In this document: positions 59,570 through 64,000 of the stretch, piece after piece
Layout: every line of letters starts with the position of its first letter
Numbering within the stretch: the first letter of the stretch is position 1
From: Gordonia crocea
GTDB taxonomy: Bacteria; Actinomycetota; Actinomycetes; Mycobacteriales; Mycobacteriaceae
NCBI RefSeq assembly: GCF_009932435.1
Contig: NZ_BJOU01000001.1
Location: 2,294,001-2,358,000 of the forward strand
Length of the DNA: 64,000 bases
Direction: 5' to 3'
Position numbers and translations under genes: made by a program
The notes under the pieces: model-generated
Told to the model about the DNA's origin: nothing
Database searches by the model: none
Seen by the model: only the letters and a program-made list of their open reading frames with translations

Positions 59570-61003
59570 ATGCCGAATCTGAAGAACGTCCAGTCCGACG
59601 CGAAGAAGAAGATCCGATCCGCACTGGCCCAGGCCAGTTCCGCCTATCCCAGCCGAACCGCACCACTCGCGCAGCCGCCGGCGGGTTCGGGACTCGAACC
59701 GGTGATGGGCGAGGCCGGGATGCCGTACCTGGGCAGCGCCTTCGAGATGCTTGACGACCCGCTCAAGGTGTCGATGGAGCGCTATGAGCGCTACGGCGGC
59801 ATCTCCTGGGGCCGCAGTATCGGCATGAACCTGGTGACCCTCATCGGCCCGGCCGAGGTCGAGGCCGCGTGGATGAACAAAGAGAAGGCGTTCTCCTCCG
59901 AGCAGGGCTGGGAGCCGATGATCGGCCCGTTCTTCCACCGCGGGATCATGCTCATGGACTTCGAAGAGCACATGCACCACCGGCGCATCATGCAGCAGGC
60001 GTTCGCGCCAGCCCGGTTGCGCGGCTACCTCGGGATCATGACCCCGCACATCGACAAGATCCTGGCGAACTGGGACGTCGGTACCGGTTTCCCGGTCTAC
60101 TCCCGGGTCAAGGACCTGGCACTGACTCTGGCCACCGAGGTGTTCATGGGCGCCGCGGTCACCGAGAAGGAGGCCCACCGGCTCGAGTCGTCGTTCGAGG
60201 CCGCGGTGCGCGGTGGACAGGCGCTGATCCGGGCCGACATCAAGGTCGGCACCTGGGCGCGGGGCCTGCGGGGTCGCGAGGCGCTGCAGGAGTACTTCCG
60301 CTCCGAGATCGCGGCGCGGCGGGTCGGCACCGGCGACGACCTGTTCACCGTCCTGTGTCACACCGAGAGCGACGACGGGGAGACCTTCACCGACGAGGAC
60401 GTCGTCAACCACATGATCTTCGTGATGATGGCGGCCCACGACACCAGCACGATCGCCTTGTCGATGCTCACCTACTTCCTCGGCCGCAACCCCGAGTGGC
60501 AGGACCGCCTGCGCGCCGAATCGCTGGCGCTGGGCAAGGCCTCCATCGACTACGAGGACATCGACAAGCTACCCAGTCTCGACCTGGCGCTCAAAGAGAC
60601 GCTGCGCATGAACGCCCCCGTCGGGATGCTGTTCCGGATGGCGATCCGCGACACCGACATCCTCGGCAAGTACATCCCCAAGGGCACGCTTGTGGCCATC
60701 CACCCGTGGGCGACGATGCTGCTCGACGAGTGGTGGCCCGAACCCACCAAGTGGGACCCGGAGCGCTTCTCCCCCGAACGCCGCGAGGACAAGGTGCACC
60801 GCTTCGCCTGGTCGCCGTTCGGCGGCGGCGCGCACAAGTGCATCGGCCTCTACTTCGCCGGCATGGAGATCAAGGCGATCATGCACCAGATGCTGCAGCG
60901 CTTCGAGTGGTCGGTGCCCGAGGACTACCGACTCCAACTGACCTACGGCACCGGCCCCACGCCGGCCGACGGCCTACCGGTCGATTTCCGCCGCCGCGCC
61001 TAA
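59570..61003 (+). CDS. Cytochrome P450
   Basis: A 477-residue heme monooxygenase. Motifs: the oxygen-binding I-helix MMAAHDTSTIALSM, the K-helix ETLRMNAPVG, PERFSPERR, and the heme-ligand loop FGGGAHKCIGLYFA with the Cys. There is no membrane anchor, so it is soluble. Substrate and CYP family cannot be told; no ferredoxin gene is adjacent. GGGGAGGCC lies before ATG 59570. The gene stands alone between divergent thyA and a convergent flavodoxin gene, and is followed by a long hairpin. Confidence 0.9.
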   Translation: MPNLKNVQSDAKKKIRSALAQASSAYPSRTAPLAQPPAGSGLEPVMGEAGMPYLGSAFEMLDDPLKVSMERYERYGGISWGRSIGMNLVTLIGPAEVEAAWMNKEKAFSSEQGWEPMIGPFFHRGIMLMDFEEHMHHRRIMQQAFAPARLRGYLGIMTPHIDKILANWDVGTGFPVYSRVKDLALTLATEVFMGAAVTEKEAHRLESSFEAAVRGGQALIRADIKVGTWARGLRGREALQEYFRSEIAARRVGTGDDLFTVLCHTESDDGETFTDEDVVNHMIFVMMAAHDTSTIALSMLTYFLGRNPEWQDRLRAESLALGKASIDYEDIDKLPSLDLALKETLRMNAPVGMLFRMAIRDTDILGKYIPKGTLVAIHPWATMLLDEWWPEPTKWDPERFSPERREDKVHRFAWSPFGGGAHKCIGLYFAGMEIKAIMHQMLQRFEWSVPEDYRLQLTYGTGPTPADGLPVDFRRRA

Positions 61004-61010
61004 GCCCCGT

Positions 61011-61061
61011 GCTTGTGCGGTCGATTGTGACCAGTATGTGGTCACCATCGACCGCACAAGC
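61011..61061. terminator. Long hairpin after the P450 gene
   Basis: Arms of 23 bases (61011-61033 and 61039-61061) pair with a single mismatch around a 5-base loop GTATG. It lies between the convergent P450 and flavodoxin genes and can terminate both. Confidence 0.85.
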
Positions 61062-61079
61062 GTTCCCGCCCGGTCTGGT

Positions 61080-61535
61080 TCAGTCCGCCATGAGCCCGGC
61101 GGCCACGGTCGCGCCGAGTTCCCAGCACGCCTGCACCGCGGCCTTGTCCGGTTTGTTCGACGCGACCACGTAGGCGGCGGCCTTCTCCCAGCCCAGACCG
61201 GCGGTGATCCGGTCTACGGCGTTCTCCGCGCCCTCGGTGCCCTCGTTGCCGTGCAGGTACAAGCCGAACGGGCGTCCCCGCGTCGAGTCGAGGATTTGGT
61301 AGTAAGAGCAGTCGAAGGCGTGCTTGAGGGCACCGCTGATGTAGCCGAGGTTCGCCGGGGTGCCCAGCACATAACCGTCGGCCTCGAGGAAGTCGGTGGA
61401 CGAGACCGACAGGGCGGCGCGACGCACCACCTCGACCCCCTCGATATCGGGATCGGTCGCGCCGGCCACCACCGCCTCGAACATCTCCTGGCAGTGCGGC
61501 GACGGGGTGTGGTGCACGATCAACAGTCGTTTCAC
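61080..61535 (-). CDS. Flavodoxin-fold protein
   Basis: A 151-residue protein of the NADPH-dependent FMN reductase/flavodoxin superfamily. The FMN-phosphate loop is HHTPSPHCQEM after the strand RLLIV; the second FMN loop is GTPANLGYISGALKHAFDC. It may reduce quinones or serve as electron donor; no partner is defined. GTG 61535 is preceded by GGAG. It is 30 bases before the next gene on the same strand and convergent to the P450 gene. Confidence 0.82.
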   Translation of the reverse strand: MKRLLIVHHTPSPHCQEMFEAVVAGATDPDIEGVEVVRRAALSVSSTDFLEADGYVLGTPANLGYISGALKHAFDCSYYQILDSTRGRPFGLYLHGNEGTEGAENAVDRITAGLGWEKAAAYVVASNKPDKAAVQACWELGATVAAGLMAD

Positions 61536-61565
61536 GACGGCTCCTTCCGCGGTCTTGCCCCGACC

Positions 61566-62126
61566 CTAGTGCCGGCCGGCCAGGGCCAGCAGCCGGTCGA
61601 CCGGACGTTGCGACGCCGCCTCACCGACGGCATCGACCATGCCCCACCCCCGGAACTCGTCGAGGATCGGAACGGCCTCGACGAGCAGGTACTCGACCAG
61701 CCCGTCCGACGGCTCCCACGTGGCCCCGATCCCCTGCGCCAGGTCGTATGCGTGCAGCGCGAGTTCCATCACGCGCATCGCGACCAGCTGCCGCCCGGGC
61801 CGCCAACCGGCACGATGCTCGACCTCGACGTCGAGGTCGGCCGTGGCCATCGCATCGCGAAAAGCGTTCTGGAACAACCAGAACGGCGCGACGGGATCAC
61901 CGTCGACGAGATAGTCGGTGCTGCGGGTGGCGGCCACCTCCGCCTCGCCGCCGCCGCGTAGCAGGATGGCGTAGCGGTCGCCGCCGCCGACGAGGTGGTT
62001 GACCAGTTCGCGGTTGCTCCAGTCGGCGCAGCCGGACGGGGCGCCCAGATCCGCGGCCCCGACCCGCTCGAGGACTCCCGTCCACAGCAGCACCGCCTCA
62101 TCGATGGCCTCGGTGTGGCCGAGCAC
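61566..62126 (-). CDS. TIGR03086-type DinB/maleylpyruvate-isomerase-like protein
   Basis: A 186-residue four-helix-bundle protein of the mycothiol-dependent/DinB-like family. Metal-ligand-type His residues are seen in ELVNHLVGGGDRYA and MELALHAYDLA. Members include mycothiol S-conjugate enzymes, but many are uncharacterised. GTG 62126 starts five bases after the stop of the upstream membrane-protein gene, so this is the third gene of a dapB operon. The open frame to 63407 is a shadow. Confidence 0.75.
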   Translation of the reverse strand: MLGHTEAIDEAVLLWTGVLERVGAADLGAPSGCADWSNRELVNHLVGGGDRYAILLRGGGEAEVAATRSTDYLVDGDPVAPFWLFQNAFRDAMATADLDVEVEHRAGWRPGRQLVAMRVMELALHAYDLAQGIGATWEPSDGLVEYLLVEAVPILDEFRGWGMVDAVGEAASQRPVDRLLALAGRH

Positions 62127-62131
62127 GCCGA

Positions 62132-62623
62132 CTACCCGGCCTTCTCGTCCGCGCCCGCCCGGTATTGGGTGATGGCGGCCTTCATCATCTCCCGTGCCCG
62201 CGTGCGGTCTCCGGCGTAGTCGTAGGCGCGGGCGATCCGGTACGTGTTGCACCAATCGTCGGGATCGGCCTCCCATTCGGCACGGACCTGCTCGAACAGC
62301 TCGTCGGCCGCGGCGCGCTCCAGGCGACCGGAGGGGCGCCGGGGCAGCGACGACACGTCGAGGTCCCGCCCCAGTGCGTCGGCCGCCGCGCCGAGGCGCT
62401 GGTGCCAGAGTCCGGCCGACAGCGTCGAATAGATCATCCACGCCCCGAGGACGGGCAGGATCAGCACGCCCAGGCCCACCCCGACGCCGACGGGGGTCCC
62501 AGCCGCGATGAGCTGCACCCCGCGCCATCCGAGGATGGCCATGTACATGATCAGGCCGATGACGAGGAAGCCGATCATCAGCAGGGTCGGCAGCGCGCTG
62601 CGCTTGTCCGCGTCGGCGCTCAT
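62132..62623 (-). CDS. Membrane protein with TPR-like C-terminus
   Basis: A 163-residue protein with two hydrophobic helices (LMIGFLVIGLIMYMAILGW and VGVGVGLGVLILPVLGAWMI) followed by a soluble helical part resembling one or two TPR units (DDWCNTYRIARAYDYAGDRTRAREMMKAAI in pieces). It corresponds in position to Rv2772c, next to dapB. Function unknown. The RBS GGAGA overlaps the dapB stop; ATG 62623 follows. Confidence 0.78.
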   Translation of the reverse strand: MSADADKRSALPTLLMIGFLVIGLIMYMAILGWRGVQLIAAGTPVGVGVGLGVLILPVLGAWMIYSTLSAGLWHQRLGAAADALGRDLDVSSLPRRPSGRLERAAADELFEQVRAEWEADPDDWCNTYRIARAYDYAGDRTRAREMMKAAITQYRAGADEKAG

Positions 62624-62632
62624 GGCGTTCTC

Positions 62633-63403
<771 letters not shown>

Positions 63404-63458
63404 TCACTGGTCGTATCGAGTCTAGTGACCGCCGGTCGCCGGCCGGTGCGGCGGCCGC

Positions 63459-64000
63459 TCAGGACGCGAGGTGGTGCTTCGGCTCCGCCGGGAAGCGCTG
63501 GATCCAGGGCGCCGCCTCCTCCATCTGGGCCGCCAGTTGCAAGAGGGTGCCGTCGGAACCGAGCGTGCCGTTGAACTGCACGCCGAGCGGCAGCCCGGCG
63601 TCGGTCCAATAGACGGGGACGGTGATCGCCGGACGCCCGGTCATGTTGGCCAGCTGGGTGTAGGGGACCCAGCCGAGGTTCTCGTTGATCATCTGGTCGA
63701 TCACCCCGGTGCGCACGAGTGCCTTGCCGGCGTGGACCCGGTGCACCACCCGAGCGGCCACCTGCAGTGGGGCCGGGGTGTCGAGTTGGCCGATCGGGAT
63801 CGGCGGGCGCGACATCGTCGGGGTGAGGAAGAAGTCGTAGTCGGCGTAAAACGCCTCCATCTGCTGCGTGTACTCGGTGACCTTGTGCAATGCCCGCATC
63901 AGTGCGGCCACCCCGTTGGCCCGCCCGATCTCCGCGACGGCCAGGGTGTCCGGCTCGAAGTCGCCGTCCTTGGCACCGGTGGTCGCCTTGATCTCGGCGA
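63459..64000 (-). CDS. Amidase, C-terminal part (runs off the window)
   Basis: About 180 C-terminal residues of an amidase-signature-family enzyme; the N-terminal part with the Ser-Ser-Lys triad lies beyond base 64000. Visible are FYADYDFFLTPTMSRPPIPIG, the typical YTQLANMTGRPAITVPVYWTDAGLPLGVQF and the closing LLQLAAQMEEAAPWIQR. These enzymes hydrolyse amides; the substrate is unknown. It is separated from dapB by 73 bases on the same strand, with no obvious terminator. Confidence 0.85.
   Translation of the reverse strand, partial: AEIKATTGAKDGDFEPDTLAVAEIGRANGVAALMRALHKVTEYTQQMEAFYADYDFFLTPTMSRPPIPIGQLDTPAPLQVAARVVHRVHAGKALVRTGVIDQMINENLGWVPYTQLANMTGRPAITVPVYWTDAGLPLGVQFNGTLGSDGTLLQLAAQMEEAAPWIQRFPAEPKHHLAS

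Overview
The window is high-GC DNA from an actinobacterium of the order Mycobacteriales. Gene content and order follow the Mycobacterium tuberculosis block running from about Rv2700 to Rv2773c: cei, suhB, ppgK, sigA, sigB, ideR, nrdR, chiZ, lexA, hflX, dapF, miaA, miaB, recX, recA, pspA, clgR, pgsA, argA, ftsK, rnj, dapA, thyX, thyA, dfrA, dapB. The 13E12/DUF222-type HNH remnant, the GluABCD-type uptake operon and the cinA-like gene between pgsA and clgR suggest Gordonia or a close relative. The genus is an inference. No rRNA, tRNA, CRISPR array, integrase or complete insertion sequence was seen.

Layout: 1-9.5 kb holds the end of cei, suhB, ppgK, the housekeeping sigma factor sigA, a decayed HNH gene, a DUF7455 protein, a helicase, a YihY membrane protein, two small DUF proteins and sigB. 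9.5-13.4 kb is a coupled protein acetyltransferase/AcuC-type deacetylase pair. 13.5-19.8 kb has ideR, a DUF4192 gene, a lipoprotein, a PAC2 protein coupled to a Ski2-like helicase, and a secreted protein. 19.8-22 kb is the divergent oxyR / ahpC-ahpD peroxide module. 22-27.2 kb has an aminotransferase and hrpA. 27.2-29.1 kb is nrdR-chiZ-lexA with two SOS boxes. 29.1-37 kb is hflX, dapF, miaA, a LigB-like gene, a DUF349 gene, a membrane protein and miaB. 37-40.4 kb is a four-gene glutamate-type ABC transporter operon.

40.4-47.9 kb has recX-recA, a DUF3046 gene, a glycosyltransferase, the clgR-pspA envelope-stress pair, cinA, pgsA, argA, and terC behind a manganese-type (yybP-ykoY) riboswitch. 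47.9-55.5 kb has ftsK, a palindrome-flanked AbiEi/DUF559 gene, and the thyX-dapA-rnj group. 55.6-64 kb has a secreted tyrosine phosphatase, a HAD phosphatase, a membrane protein, thyA-dfrA, a cytochrome P450, a flavodoxin-like protein, dapB with two partners, and the 3' part of an amidase gene.

Functional groups that work together: SOS response (lexA, chiZ, recA-recX), peroxide defence (oxyR, ahpC, ahpD), lysine/diaminopimelate synthesis (dapA, dapB, dapF), thymidylate and folate (thyX, thyA, dfrA), tRNA A37 modification (miaA, miaB), and protein acetylation/deacetylation. The most unusual structures are a pair of related 60-68 bp palindromes on both sides of the AbiEi/DUF559 gene, a 3 x 36 bp in-frame expansion inside miaB, an SD-sequestering hairpin behind the terC riboswitch, and the acetyltransferase fusion whose CoA-ligase part appears to lack the catalytic histidine.
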